Source of the DNA: Chryseobacterium sp. JM1
GTDB taxonomy: Bacteria; Bacteroidota; Bacteroidia; Flavobacteriales; Weeksellaceae
Assembly: GCF_000737715.1 (NCBI RefSeq)
Contig: NZ_JPRN01000003.1
Coordinates: forward strand, 124,001-188,000
Length of the DNA: 64,000 bases
Reading direction: 5' to 3'
Part shown: positions 52,094 through 61,435 of the stretch, piece by piece
How the letters are laid out: each line of letters starts with the position of its first letter
Position numbering within the stretch: the stretch's first letter is position 1
Notes under the pieces: model-generated
Database searches by the model: none
What the model saw: only the letters and a program-made list of their open reading frames with translations
What the model was told of the DNA's origin: nothing
Program-made: the position numbers and the translations under genes

Positions 52094-53626
52094 ATGAAAA
52101 AAATATTTTTACTACTTGCAAATTTAATAATGTGTTCATTCTCTGCACAGAGTATTAATAATTTGGCATGGTTCAAAAATTATGGAGGGACAGGGGAAGA
52201 TTATGGTTACTCAATAAAAAAGACACCAGATAATGGTTACATTATATTAGGGGCATCGAATTCGAATAATAATGATATAACAAATAACCACGGTCAGGAT
52301 GATATTGTATTAATAAAGCTGGATCAAAATAAAAATATAGTTTGGCAAAAATCTTACGGGGGTAGCAAAAGAGAATGGTTGCAGACGTCAAAAACTTTGC
52401 AAATTACAGAAGATGGTGGTTTTATTTTTGCTTCCACTACTAATTCAAATGACGGGGATGTTGTAAGACAGTCAAGTGCTGAAGCAAGCATTTGGATTGT
52501 GAAAGTTGACTCTCAGGGGAATATTCAGTGGCAGAATTCACTTCCTGTAACTTCAGGAGCATCAGCAGTCAAAGTAATTCCTAACGAAGGTTATATAATT
52601 GCAGGATCTGGTTTTTCACCAAATAACTTTAGATTGGCAAAATTAGATCTGACAGGAAATATACTTTGGCAAAAAAGCTATTCTGTTCCTTATTATACAG
52701 AGGTTTCTGATGTACAGTTATATAATTCCGGATTTATTTTAATTGGCACTAAAGATACTGCTCAATCTTCATCTGGAACACCCGATTGTGAACTAAGGGT
52801 GATCAACGTAGATATGAATGGTGGTGTTATTTGGGAAAAAAATTATGTGTATCAAAATTACACGAAAAATTCGCCCAAGACTGTAATGGTTAATCCTGAT
52901 GGAACGCTTCTTATTACAGCAGTTATTGGAATGACGTACAGCAGCGTGTATAAAGGATTACTATTAAAGCTTGACGCACTGGGGAATACGGTTTGGCAAA
53001 AAGAATTTCCTGGTTCTGAAGATTCGCACTTCACCATTACATCTTCTATTATAAGTCAGAATAACGAATATATACTTAGTGGAACAAAAGCAGACCATTA
53101 TCCAAATGACATTAGCGATTTCTGGTTTGGTAAATTTGATATTAATGGAAATGTAATTAGCCAACAAGTAATAAGAGGGAATAGTAATTATGATTATGCC
53201 AATGAAATTATTGAAGAAGGTAATAACCAATTTACTGTACTTGGGTCTTCAGCGTCTGGCTCTTTAAGGAATATTATCAGTTTTTTTCCACCCCAAATTC
53301 AGGTTTTAATGACTTTGTCTAATAAAGGAAATACAGACATGGTTTTATTTAAACTATCTGATGTATTAACATTAGATACAAAGGAAATATCTAAAAGTGG
53401 AGGATTTAAGATTTATCCAAATCCTGTTAAAAATATTATTAATATTAAGAGCGATAAGAGAATTTCTACCGTGAATATTTATGCCGCTGATGGGAAATTA
53501 GTGTCACAGCATCATGAAGATAATATAAAGCTTATAGATGCTAGCAGTTTAATGATTGGTAATTATTTTATTGAAATTATTGATTCAAATAATATTAAAA
53601 CTTTCAAAAAAATAATTAAAAAATGA
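52094..53626 (+). CDS. T9SS cargo protein with a six-bladed-like repeat region
   Basis: This 510-residue secreted protein has a signal peptide ending SFSAQ. The body is built of about six repeats of the type D.(W/L)..KLD..GN..WQKSYGG, for example IVLIKLDQNKNIVWQKSYGG and LAKLDLTGNILWQKSY. This suggests a beta-propeller. The last ~75 residues are a type A C-terminal sorting domain, starting FKIYPNPVKNIINI and ending GNYFIEIIDSNN with a Lys-rich tail, which directs export by the type IX system. The T9SS machinery itself is not in this window. A surface or secreted adhesive or enzymatic role is possible but not shown. Confidence 0.87.
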   Translation: MKKIFLLLANLIMCSFSAQSINNLAWFKNYGGTGEDYGYSIKKTPDNGYIILGASNSNNNDITNNHGQDDIVLIKLDQNKNIVWQKSYGGSKREWLQTSKTLQITEDGGFIFASTTNSNDGDVVRQSSAEASIWIVKVDSQGNIQWQNSLPVTSGASAVKVIPNEGYIIAGSGFSPNNFRLAKLDLTGNILWQKSYSVPYYTEVSDVQLYNSGFILIGTKDTAQSSSGTPDCELRVINVDMNGGVIWEKNYVYQNYTKNSPKTVMVNPDGTLLITAVIGMTYSSVYKGLLLKLDALGNTVWQKEFPGSEDSHFTITSSIISQNNEYILSGTKADHYPNDISDFWFGKFDINGNVISQQVIRGNSNYDYANEIIEEGNNQFTVLGSSASGSLRNIISFFPPQIQVLMTLSNKGNTDMVLFKLSDVLTLDTKEISKSGGFKIYPNPVKNIINIKSDKRISTVNIYAADGKLVSQHHEDNIKLIDASSLMIGNYFIEIIDSNNIKTFKKIIKK

Positions 53627-53662
53627 TCTTAACTGTAATCTTTTGCAGACAATCAATTTAAA

Positions 53663-53700
53663 TAACTAATCATTTAGAAATGATTAGTTATGGTTTTTTT
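53663..53700 (+). terminator. Terminator after the T9SS cargo gene
   Basis: TAACTAATCATTT and AAATGATTAGTTA form a perfect 13-bp inverted repeat with a two-base centre, followed by TGGTTTTTTT. Confidence 0.85.
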
Positions 53701-53714
53701 AGTACTCGGCTAAC

Positions 53715-54674
53715 ATGAAAAAAACGCTTTTACTCATTGCCATGATCCCCATTCTTTCTTTTTCCCAGAAGAAAGAGGTTTTAAAGTATTTTTTCTCAAA
53801 AGATACCTTGGCGGGAGTGAAAGATCAGGACGGAAAAATCATCGTTCCTGCGCAGTTTAAAATATATTCGGATCTTGAAGATGGAGATCTTGTAAAAGAG
53901 GAAACCATTTATTTCGACGGTTCCAAAAAAGGAGAAGCCATAGAGAAAAATGCCTGGGGATATGTATATGATAAAAAAGGTAACTTTCTGTACAGACCTT
54001 TCTTTTATGACAATGGAGCAGATTATTTCAAAGAAGGAGTCAGAAGATTCGTTAAGAATGGAAAAGTCGGTTTTGCTGACCGGAACGGAAAGTTGGTCAT
54101 AGAAGCCCAACATGACTTTGTTTCCTACTTTGACTATGGATATGCTGTATTTTGTGACGGCTGTGAATGGCAGAAAACAGGGGAAGGGCACAAGTCAATT
54201 GTTGGTGGTACCTGGGGTGTTTTGAATAACAAAGGAGAAACCGTTAAACCCATTGCAAAATCATCTGATAAGGACAAGGAAATCCTGGGGAAATACTATC
54301 CGAATCCGTTTCACTACAACGAAAAAGAGAAGAACATTCTTCAGTTTTTTGATAAGCAGAATGCAACACTTTCAGGATTGTATTATATCAGTGTATATCC
54401 CGAAATGTCTGATGCAGAGAAGAAATTACTTTTTGAAATAGTAGAAAGGCCCAAAGATAATTTTCCTTATTACCAGATCAATACCTATGCTTTGAGTAAG
54501 GACGGTATGCTTTCTGAAAGGTTTACATTCCTTGTTTCGGATGATGGCAAAGAAAAATATACCATGGATTATAATGAAAAGATTCCTTATGAAAAATGGT
54601 TAACCAATGAAATAAAAGAAGCGGAACAATTCCAGAAAGAACATCCTGATAATACCAATAAATTCGTAAAATAA
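53715..54674 (+). CDS. WG-repeat secreted protein
   Basis: This 319-residue protein has a signal peptide ending LSFSQ. Three or four WG-type repeats follow, in which a short 'ww.y.d..G....p..' unit recurs, for example AGVKDQDGKIIVPAQF, WGYVYDKKGNFLYRPF, KVGFADRNGKLVIEAQ and WGVLNNKGETVKP. The C-terminal third is not repetitive. WG repeats are thought to be protein-binding beta motifs. The gene ends 9 bases before the serine hydrolase ATG, so the two are probably an operon. Confidence 0.8.
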   Translation: MKKTLLLIAMIPILSFSQKKEVLKYFFSKDTLAGVKDQDGKIIVPAQFKIYSDLEDGDLVKEETIYFDGSKKGEAIEKNAWGYVYDKKGNFLYRPFFYDNGADYFKEGVRRFVKNGKVGFADRNGKLVIEAQHDFVSYFDYGYAVFCDGCEWQKTGEGHKSIVGGTWGVLNNKGETVKPIAKSSDKDKEILGKYYPNPFHYNEKEKNILQFFDKQNATLSGLYYISVYPEMSDAEKKLLFEIVERPKDNFPYYQINTYALSKDGMLSERFTFLVSDDGKEKYTMDYNEKIPYEKWLTNEIKEAEQFQKEHPDNTNKFVK

Positions 54675-54683
54675 CAATTGCCC

Positions 54684-56108
54684 ATGAAAAACCTGTCGAT
54701 TTTTTTATTAATTCTGGTATCTGCGAAAAGCTTTTCACAAAGTCAGAAAGACGTGTATTCCATCATGGAAACCAATGCACAGAAATTAAAAGAAAAATCA
54801 GGGGCTTATTCAGTATCAGTTGGAATCGTGAAAGACGGGAAAGTGTATACAAAACACTTCGGGGAAATAGATAAAGGAAAAGGAAATAAAGCAGATGACA
54901 ATACTTATTTTGAAATAGCTTCTGTGACCAAGCTTCTTACCGGACAATTATTGGCTCAGGCCGTTTTGGAAAATAAAATTAATCTTGAAGACGATGTCCG
55001 TAAGTATCTGAAGGGATCTTATCCCAATTTAGAATACAACGGAACTCCCATTAAAATTAAAGATCTGATTTCCTACAGAACCGCATTGCCGCGTAACCTG
55101 CCTGATGATGCCGAAATCCGGAAAACAATGTCAGACGAAACGCCTTTTCAATACAATACATTAGGAGAGAATTATACAAAAGATCATTTTAAGCAGGACC
55201 TTCAAAAAGTAAAACTGGATACCATACCCGGAGTCAAATACAATTACAGTAATCTAAGTCTTGAAATGACAGGTCTGATGCTGGAAAATATCTACGGGAA
55301 AAGCTATGAAACGCTGCTGAAAGAAAACATTTTGTCAAAAGCAGGAATGGATCACACCAAACTGGAATTGGGTAAAGGTGAAGTCTTAGCAAATGGATAT
55401 CATGCAAGCGGACGCCTGATGCCAAAATCCATAAGTCATTTATGGGGTTCTGGCGGATCAAAAACCAAATCGACGATGGGAGATCTGGTGAAGTTCTTAC
55501 AATATGAACTGGATTCAAAAAACTCAATTGTTCAAGAGTCTCAACGAAACATGAGTAACAGTAAAGGAGACTGGTATGGGTATTTTTGGGATGGTTATGG
55601 CCTTAGCGAACATGGGAAAATGGGGTACAAGCACGGAGGTGCATTCGGAGACCAAGTTTGGTTTGCAATTTATCCCGAACTGAATACAGGGATCTGCTTT
55701 ATTGTAAATGTCAGCGGTCCGGATACATTCCCGGCGCTCTATAATTCAGCAGCCAGATTAATGAATGATCTGACGGCAAAACCGGGCAAGAAAGAAACAG
55801 AAGGATATTATCTGAAAGGAGATAACGTTGTATTTACGTATACCCATCCAAAGAATTTAAATTCAAAACTGATCAATAGCGCTTCTGTCGCGGGATCTTT
55901 CAATGATTGGAAGACAGACAACAAGAACTATCAGTTAACGAAGAAAGAAGATAACCGCTTCGAGTTGGAAGTTCCGAAATCCGGTTTTGAAAAAGGGAAA
56001 ACCTATACTTTTAAGCTGGTTCTGAACGGAGACGACTGGGTCAATGCATCAAAAAACGCTTCCAATACAGACGGAACAGATGACAATAATCTGACGTTGA
56101 AGCTGTAA
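54684..56108 (+). CDS. Serine hydrolase (class C beta-lactamase fold) with a C-terminal AMPK-type glycogen-binding-like domain
   Basis: The ATG at 54684 is preferred to the TTG at 54678. The 474-residue product has a signal peptide ending KSFSQ. The penicillin-binding fold shows the SxxK motif at S80-V-T-K83, the YxN motif in NYSNLS near residue 187, and a later HGGAFG in place of KTG. Such enzymes are D-amino-acid peptidases or esterases. The last ~100 residues form a separate domain with SASVAGSFNDWKTDN and YTFKLVLNGDDWVN, a pattern typical of CBM48/AMPK-beta modules that bind alpha-glucans or act as structural domains. This pairing suggests a substrate or localisation role for the added domain. 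Confidence 0.84.
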   Translation: MKNLSIFLLILVSAKSFSQSQKDVYSIMETNAQKLKEKSGAYSVSVGIVKDGKVYTKHFGEIDKGKGNKADDNTYFEIASVTKLLTGQLLAQAVLENKINLEDDVRKYLKGSYPNLEYNGTPIKIKDLISYRTALPRNLPDDAEIRKTMSDETPFQYNTLGENYTKDHFKQDLQKVKLDTIPGVKYNYSNLSLEMTGLMLENIYGKSYETLLKENILSKAGMDHTKLELGKGEVLANGYHASGRLMPKSISHLWGSGGSKTKSTMGDLVKFLQYELDSKNSIVQESQRNMSNSKGDWYGYFWDGYGLSEHGKMGYKHGGAFGDQVWFAIYPELNTGICFIVNVSGPDTFPALYNSAARLMNDLTAKPGKKETEGYYLKGDNVVFTYTHPKNLNSKLINSASVAGSFNDWKTDNKNYQLTKKEDNRFELEVPKSGFEKGKTYTFKLVLNGDDWVNASKNASNTDGTDDNNLTLKL

Positions 56109-56183
56109 AATATAAAGGACCATTATGGTTCTGAAAAAAGTAAAAAGAAAGTAATAAATCTAATATTTAAAATCTGACATCTA

Positions 56184-59100
56184 ATGTCTAATAACAAAAG
56201 AATTTTCGTAGAAAAAAGAGGAATTTTCGATGTTGAAAGTCCAAAAATTTTTGATGAAGTAAAAGCAGTCATTCCGGCGGTCAAAAATGTGAAAGTGTTT
56301 AATGTGTATGATATTTTCGGACTGAATGACGGAGAATTCGAAAAGGTGGTCAACAGCACTTTCGTAGATCCGGTGACCGATATTTTACATACAGAAAACC
56401 CTGCCGCAAAGATTGGGTTTGCCATGGAGTTTCTTCCCGGCCAGTACGATCAGCGTGCAGATTCTGCGCAGCAGTGTATCGCTCTACTCACGGAGAATGA
56501 ACAATCTAAAGTAAGAAGCGGAAAACTGATCCAGTTTGAAGGCGTTTCTGAAGCAGATTTAGTAAAAATCAAAGACCTTCTGATCAATAAGGTAGAATCT
56601 CAGGAAAAAGATCTTTCGATCCTGAACATTCCTGCAGATGAAGTGCCGTCAAAAGTTTTGATCCACGAAAATTTCATCAGTTTCGATGATGCTGAACTTG
56701 AGAATTTTTACAACAATCACGGTTTTGCATTAGGATTGGACGACCTGAAATTTATTCAGGAATACTTTAAAACAGAAAAGAGAAATCCTACTGAAACGGA
56801 ACTGAAAGTTTTAGATACCTACTGGAGTGACCACTGCCGTCATACCACTTTTGAAACAGAATTGTCAGACATCCAGTTTGAAGGAACATTCAAACAGACA
56901 CTGGATACTATTTTCAGTGACTATATCGAAAAAAGAAAATTCTTAGGCCGCGAGCTGAAGCCGATCTCTTTAATGGATCTTGCGACAGTTTGTGGTAAAT
57001 ATTTCCATAAAACAGGGAATCTGGAGAACCTTGTCATCTCAGACGAGATCAATGCGTGTACCATCCAGATCGAAGCTGAATACGACGGTAAAAAAGAGCC
57101 GTGGTATTTATTATTCAAAAATGAAACCCATAATCACCCTACAGAAATTGAACCTTTCGGAGGGGCTTCAACCTGTTTGGGAGGAGCCATCAGAGATCCT
57201 TTGTCCGGAAGATCATTTGTATTCCAGGCAATGAGATTAACGGGTGCTGCCGATGTTTTAGAACCGGTTGATAAAACGTTACCGGGAAAACTACCTCAGA
57301 AAACCATTACGAAACAGGCTGCCAACGGATATTCATCTTACGGAAACCAGATCGGTTTAGCCACTACTATGGTTTCTGAAATCTATGACGAAGGCTACAA
57401 AGCCAAAAGAATGGAAGTAGGATTCGTTACCGGAGCTGTTCCTGTAGATTGGGTAAGACGCGATAAACCTGAAAATGGTGATTCTATCATTATTTTAGGA
57501 GGGGCAACAGGCCGTGACGGAGTAGGTGGAGCGAGCGGAAGTTCAAAGGTGCAGGATGAAAACAGTATCCACACCATGTCTACTGAAGTTCAGAAAGGAA
57601 ACGCCGTTGAAGAGCGTAAAATCCAGAGACTGTTCAGAAATCCTGAAGTCACGAAGCTGATCAAAAAATCAAACGACTTCGGAGCAGGAGGTGTTTCTGT
57701 AGCTATCGGCGAGATTGCTGATTCCTTAGAAGTGAATCTTGATGTTTTACCTTTGAAATATGAAGGATTGAACGGAACCGAGCTTGCTATTTCTGAATCT
57801 CAGGAAAGAATGGCCGTTGTCGTGGATCCTCAGGATAAAGAAAAGTTCATCAAATTCTGTGAAGACGAAAATATTGTTGCCGTAGAAGTGGCAAAAGTGA
57901 CTGATTCAGGTAGAATGCAGATGTTCTGGAAAGGCGATAAAATCGTTGACCTTTCAAGAGAATTCTTAGATACCAACGGATGTTCCAAAACTCAGGAGGT
58001 GAAAATTACCCACCTTGGGGAAGTAAAAGAAGAAACACCTGCTTTTACAAAAGAGAACTTCATGACCATATTAAGCGACAAAAATGTAGCTTCCCAAAAA
58101 GGACTGTTGGAAATGTTCGACTCTTCTGTAGGCGGAACTACGGTTGCGATGCCGCTTGGAGGAAAATACCAGCAGACACTAATGGAAGGAAGTGCTCAGA
58201 CACTGCCGGTTTTAGGAGCAAAAGATATCGAAACCGTTTCTTTTGCAAGCTGGGGATTTGATACCGCGATTTCAAAGCAAAATTCACTCTTGGGAGCTTC
58301 TTATGCAGTCGTGGAAAGCGTTGCTAAGATCGCTGCCATGGGAGGTGACTACAAAAATATCAGATTAACGTTCCAGGAATATTTCGAAAAACTTGGGCAG
58401 AATCCTGAGAAATGGGGGAAACCTTTAGCTTCCCTTCTGGGAGCTTACGATGCTCAGATCAACCTTGGTCTTGCAGCGATCGGAGGAAAAGACTCAATGA
58501 GCGGTACGTATCAGGATCTGAATGTTCCACCGACATTGATTTCATTTGCCTGTGCTAATGGTGAGAAGAAAAACGTTATTTCACCGGAATTAAAGAACGC
58601 CGGAAATAAGTTATATTTCTTTAATCATGTTCCTCAGGAAAATGGACTTCCTAACTATGAAAGCTTAAAAGAAATCTTCGGATTTATTTTTGACAATATA
58701 AAGGCTGGGAAAATTGTTTCTGTGAAAACCGTTAAAGAAGGCGGTGCTGCAGTAGCTTTAGCGAAAATGAGCTTTGGAAACAGATTGGGAGCAGAGATCA
58801 CCATTGAGGAGAATGCTTTATTGGCTAAAAATATCGGTAGCTTAATCATTGAATCAAAAGAAGAGTTGAGCAATACTTCTCTTCAACATATTGGTGAAGT
58901 AAAAGATTCAGGTATTTTAAAAATCAATAATCTTGAATCTCAAATCTCAGAGCTTGAATCTGCCTACACGGGAACATTTGAAAACCTTTTCCCAACACAG
59001 GAAAAAGAAAAATTAACGGTTGAAATCGATGAGAAATCAAACTCTATCAACCCAAGAAATATCATCATTAAAAAACACGGAATTGCTCAGCCGAAAGTAT

Positions 59101-59879
59101 TTGCTCCTGTATTCCCGGGCACAAACTGCGAGTACGAAACCCTGAATGCATTCCATAAAGAAGGAGCTGTCATCAGCAGTCTTCCATTGAAAAACATCAG
59201 TCACCAGTTATTGGATGAAAGTATTGATGCTTGGGTAGAAGAGATCAGAACCTCTCAGATTCTTGCCTTCTCAGGAGGTTTCTCAGCTGGTGATGAGCCG
59301 GATGGTTCAGCGAAATTCATCGTTAACGTTCTTAAAAACGAAAAGATGAGAAATGCTGTTCATGAACTATTGGACAGAGATGGAATGATCATCGGAATCT
59401 GTAATGGTTTCCAGGCTTTGGTTAAATCCGGTCTGTTACCTTACGGAAGAATTAAAGATCTGGATGAAAACTCTCCGACATTGGCTCACAATGCCATCAG
59501 AAGACATATCTCACAGATGGTGAATGTAAAAGTGATCAATGACGAAAGCCCTTGGTTAAAAGGAATGAAGGATCAGGTATTCACCATTCCAATCTCTCAC
59601 GGTGAAGGACGTTTCATGGCTTCAGAAGAAGAAATCAAGAAACTATACGAAAACGGACAGATTGCCACTCAGTACATCGATCTTGATGGAAACATTGCCC
59701 ACGGAATGCCATTCAACCCAAATAATTCATTATTCGGAATTGAAGGGGTTACCAGCCCTTGCGGAAAGATTTACGGAAGAATGGGACACCCGGAGCGTTT
59801 TGCAGAAGGCCTCATGAAAAACATACCGACCGCGAATTACCACAACATATTCAAAAACGGAGTAGAATACTTCAAATAA
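56184..59879 (+). CDS. purL: Phosphoribosylformylglycinamidine synthase (single-chain)
   Basis: This 1231-residue enzyme makes FGAM from FGAR, glutamine and ATP in purine biosynthesis. It is the large fused form. An N-terminal PurS-like domain precedes the linker (TYWSDHCRHTTFETEL near residue 220). Two synthase halves follow, with NETHNHPTEIEPFGGA and GGATGRDGVGGASGSS. The C-terminal glutaminase contains the catalytic Cys in GICNGFQALVKSGLLPYG and ends with GRMGHPERF. The length is normal for Bacteroidota. It is transcribed alone, with a strong terminator after it. Confidence 0.97.
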   Translation: MSNNKRIFVEKRGIFDVESPKIFDEVKAVIPAVKNVKVFNVYDIFGLNDGEFEKVVNSTFVDPVTDILHTENPAAKIGFAMEFLPGQYDQRADSAQQCIALLTENEQSKVRSGKLIQFEGVSEADLVKIKDLLINKVESQEKDLSILNIPADEVPSKVLIHENFISFDDAELENFYNNHGFALGLDDLKFIQEYFKTEKRNPTETELKVLDTYWSDHCRHTTFETELSDIQFEGTFKQTLDTIFSDYIEKRKFLGRELKPISLMDLATVCGKYFHKTGNLENLVISDEINACTIQIEAEYDGKKEPWYLLFKNETHNHPTEIEPFGGASTCLGGAIRDPLSGRSFVFQAMRLTGAADVLEPVDKTLPGKLPQKTITKQAANGYSSYGNQIGLATTMVSEIYDEGYKAKRMEVGFVTGAVPVDWVRRDKPENGDSIIILGGATGRDGVGGASGSSKVQDENSIHTMSTEVQKGNAVEERKIQRLFRNPEVTKLIKKSNDFGAGGVSVAIGEIADSLEVNLDVLPLKYEGLNGTELAISESQERMAVVVDPQDKEKFIKFCEDENIVAVEVAKVTDSGRMQMFWKGDKIVDLSREFLDTNGCSKTQEVKITHLGEVKEETPAFTKENFMTILSDKNVASQKGLLEMFDSSVGGTTVAMPLGGKYQQTLMEGSAQTLPVLGAKDIETVSFASWGFDTAISKQNSLLGASYAVVESVAKIAAMGGDYKNIRLTFQEYFEKLGQNPEKWGKPLASLLGAYDAQINLGLAAIGGKDSMSGTYQDLNVPPTLISFACANGEKKNVISPELKNAGNKLYFFNHVPQENGLPNYESLKEIFGFIFDNIKAGKIVSVKTVKEGGAAVALAKMSFGNRLGAEITIEENALLAKNIGSLIIESKEELSNTSLQHIGEVKDSGILKINNLESQISELESAYTGTFENLFPTQEKEKLTVEIDEKSNSINPRNIIIKKHGIAQPKVFAPVFPGTNCEYETLNAFHKEGAVISSLPLKNISHQLLDESIDAWVEEIRTSQILAFSGGFSAGDEPDGSAKFIVNVLKNEKMRNAVHELLDRDGMIIGICNGFQALVKSGLLPYGRIKDLDENSPTLAHNAIRRHISQMVNVKVINDESPWLKGMKDQVFTIPISHGEGRFMASEEEIKKLYENGQIATQYIDLDGNIAHGMPFNPNNSLFGIEGVTSPCGKIYGRMGHPERFAEGLMKNIPTANYHNIFKNGVEYFK

Positions 59880-59885
59880 AATAGC

Positions 59886-59918
59886 AATGACCGCCACTGA
59901 ATGGCGGTCATTTTTTAT
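59886..59918 (+). terminator. Terminator of purL
   Basis: AATGACCGCCA pairs exactly with TGGCGGTCATT around CTGAA, followed by TTTTTAT. Confidence 0.92.
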
Positions 59919-60320
59919 ATCAGAATTCTGGTGAACGAGTGGATGTTACGCTGCATAATCGAATCAATGTCAATTGATTCTGCAGTATTGGAATGAAAAC
60001 TTTGCGTTAAATCCTTAATGTATGATTGATAAAAATGTGAATTTTTATTGGATCAATTTCAAAACATGAAAACATGCTTTTTTAAAACATTAAGACATTA
60101 AGATCTTAAAAGATGGGGGGTGCTTAAATAACTTAAAAAAATCAATTTATTGATTTCTTCATTCATAACAATAAGCATATTGCTTAAATTCTTAATGTTT
60201 AAGATTTAGAAATAAACTAAAGTTCATTGAAATTAAGAAAATTAAGATCAATTTTTATTGGATAACTAAGTCGAAAAAAAGTCTTTTTTTATATTTACGG
60301 AATAAAATCTTACAAGAACG
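59919..60320. other. Repeat-containing gap between purL and the barstar-like gene
   Basis: About 400 A+T-rich bases contain the third TTAAG palindromic repeat and a short palindrome (AAACATG-AAAA-CATGCTTT-like) near 60062. Nothing resembling a nuclease or toxin gene is present, which matters because the next gene encodes a barstar homolog. Confidence 0.6.
60087..60200. repeat. Dispersed TTAAG palindromic repeat, copy 3
   Basis: The element starts ACATTAAGACATTAAG, has a central hairpin AAATCAAT-TT-ATTGATTT (60139-60156), and ends CTTAATGTTT. It is the most diverged of the three copies but keeps the order of the parts. Confidence 0.5.
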
Positions 60321-60725
60321 ATGTTGAACGCAGACCAAAATAAAAAAATTATCATCGATGGCGGGCACTTCTCGGACCTAGCCAGATTTTATGATGAAGC
60401 TTCTTTAGTATTCATGAAAGATGCAGACTGGAAAGTAGGTACACTCGATGGCTTCGATGATATCCTGTACGGCGGTTTCGGAGTATTTGAAAACAAAGAT
60501 CAAGTAGAGATCAAATGGAAAGCATCCCAGAAATCAAGAGAAGATCTCGGTCTGGAAGCAACCCGAATGTTTTACGAAAACAAAATTAGACAGGGAAAAC
60601 CTTATAACATAGAACTCATTCAGCAAAAACTGGATGAATTACTCTCTGGAAAAGGCCAGACATTATTTGAAATTTTAATAGAAATTATAGAATCACACAA
60701 AAATATTACCCTAATTTTGGATTAA
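60321..60725 (+). CDS. Barstar-like ribonuclease inhibitor
   Basis: This 134-residue protein has the barstar fold signature. The opening strand and helix read KIIIDGGHFSDLARFYDEAS, followed by the conserved DWKVGTLDGFDDILYGGFG, in which the acidic helix of barstar blocks the RNase active site. It continues EIKWKASQKSREDLG and ends LFEILIEIIESHKNITLILD. Barstar neutralises barnase-type RNases. No RNase gene lies beside it, so it may protect against toxins made by neighbouring cells or regulate a distant nuclease. It is a single gene preceded by 400 bases of repeat DNA. Confidence 0.85.
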   Translation: MLNADQNKKIIIDGGHFSDLARFYDEASLVFMKDADWKVGTLDGFDDILYGGFGVFENKDQVEIKWKASQKSREDLGLEATRMFYENKIRQGKPYNIELIQQKLDELLSGKGQTLFEILIEIIESHKNITLILD

Positions 60726-60759
60726 TTTTTGAGTGATTAAAGGAATAATAACCCAAAGA

Positions 60760-60802
60760 GTCACGAAGTGACGATTTAGCAAAAGATAGGATGAAGTCCT
60801 AT
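60760..60802. repeat. Pair of small hairpins upstream of the SGNH hydrolase gene
   Basis: GTCAC-GAA-GTGAC (60760-60772) and ATAGGA-TGAAG-TCCTAT (60786-60802) occur 13 bases apart and end 6 bases before the start codon. They could occlude translation initiation or be a dispersed intergenic element. Confidence 0.65.
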
Positions 60803-60808
60803 TAGAGA

Positions 60809-61435
60809 ATGAAAAAAATGATTTACGGGCTGTTCTTCGGCGACAGCATTACTTATGGAGAATACGACGGAGTATTTGGCGGATGGGTAGATATTCTGAA
60901 AAGATACGCCCTCCAGCAGTTTCATGAAGGTAAAAATGAACTGATTCTTTTTAATCTTGGAATAGGCGGTGAAACCACAGAAGGCTTACTGAAAAGAATA
61001 CCTCACGAACTGGCTGCCAGAAATTCCGCAGAAGGAAATATTATTTTTATCGGTTATGGAGCCAATGATCTTGCTGTAAAGGATGGGAGTCAGATGGTAT
61101 CTCCTGAACAGTTCAGGGATAATATCGAAACAGCAGTTCAGCATGCGAAACAGTATTCAAGTGATATTTATCTTGTCAGCATTCTTCCGTTTTCCGAAAA
61201 AGTAGATGGAGTAGAGTCTGCAACCGGGAAATTACGCATCAACGGAGACGTTTTAATATACAATCAGATTCTTAAAGATACAGTTGCTAAAAATGCTTTA
61301 CATTATATTGATTTCTATGCTGCGTTGGCAGAAGATATAGAAATTCTGCTTTCTGCAGACGGAGTTCATCCTAATGAAAAAGGTTACGGCATAATGGCTG
61401 AAACGGCAATACCAATCATTGAAAAATATTTATAA
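60809..61435 (+). CDS. SGNH/GDSL-family hydrolase
   Basis: This 208-residue protein has the SGNH blocks in order. Block I is GDSITYG with nucleophile Ser13, block II has Gly in NLGIGGETTEGLLKR, block III has Asn in IGYGANDLAVKDG, and block V has DGVHPNEKGY with the catalytic Asp and His. No signal peptide is seen, so it acts in the cytoplasm, like TesA-type or arylesterase-like thioesterases and lysophospholipases. Its substrate is unknown. The stop overlaps the next start by one base (TAATG), so it is coupled to the AIG2-like gene. Confidence 0.88.
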   Translation: MKKMIYGLFFGDSITYGEYDGVFGGWVDILKRYALQQFHEGKNELILFNLGIGGETTEGLLKRIPHELAARNSAEGNIIFIGYGANDLAVKDGSQMVSPEQFRDNIETAVQHAKQYSSDIYLVSILPFSEKVDGVESATGKLRINGDVLIYNQILKDTVAKNALHYIDFYAALAEDIEILLSADGVHPNEKGYGIMAETAIPIIEKYL

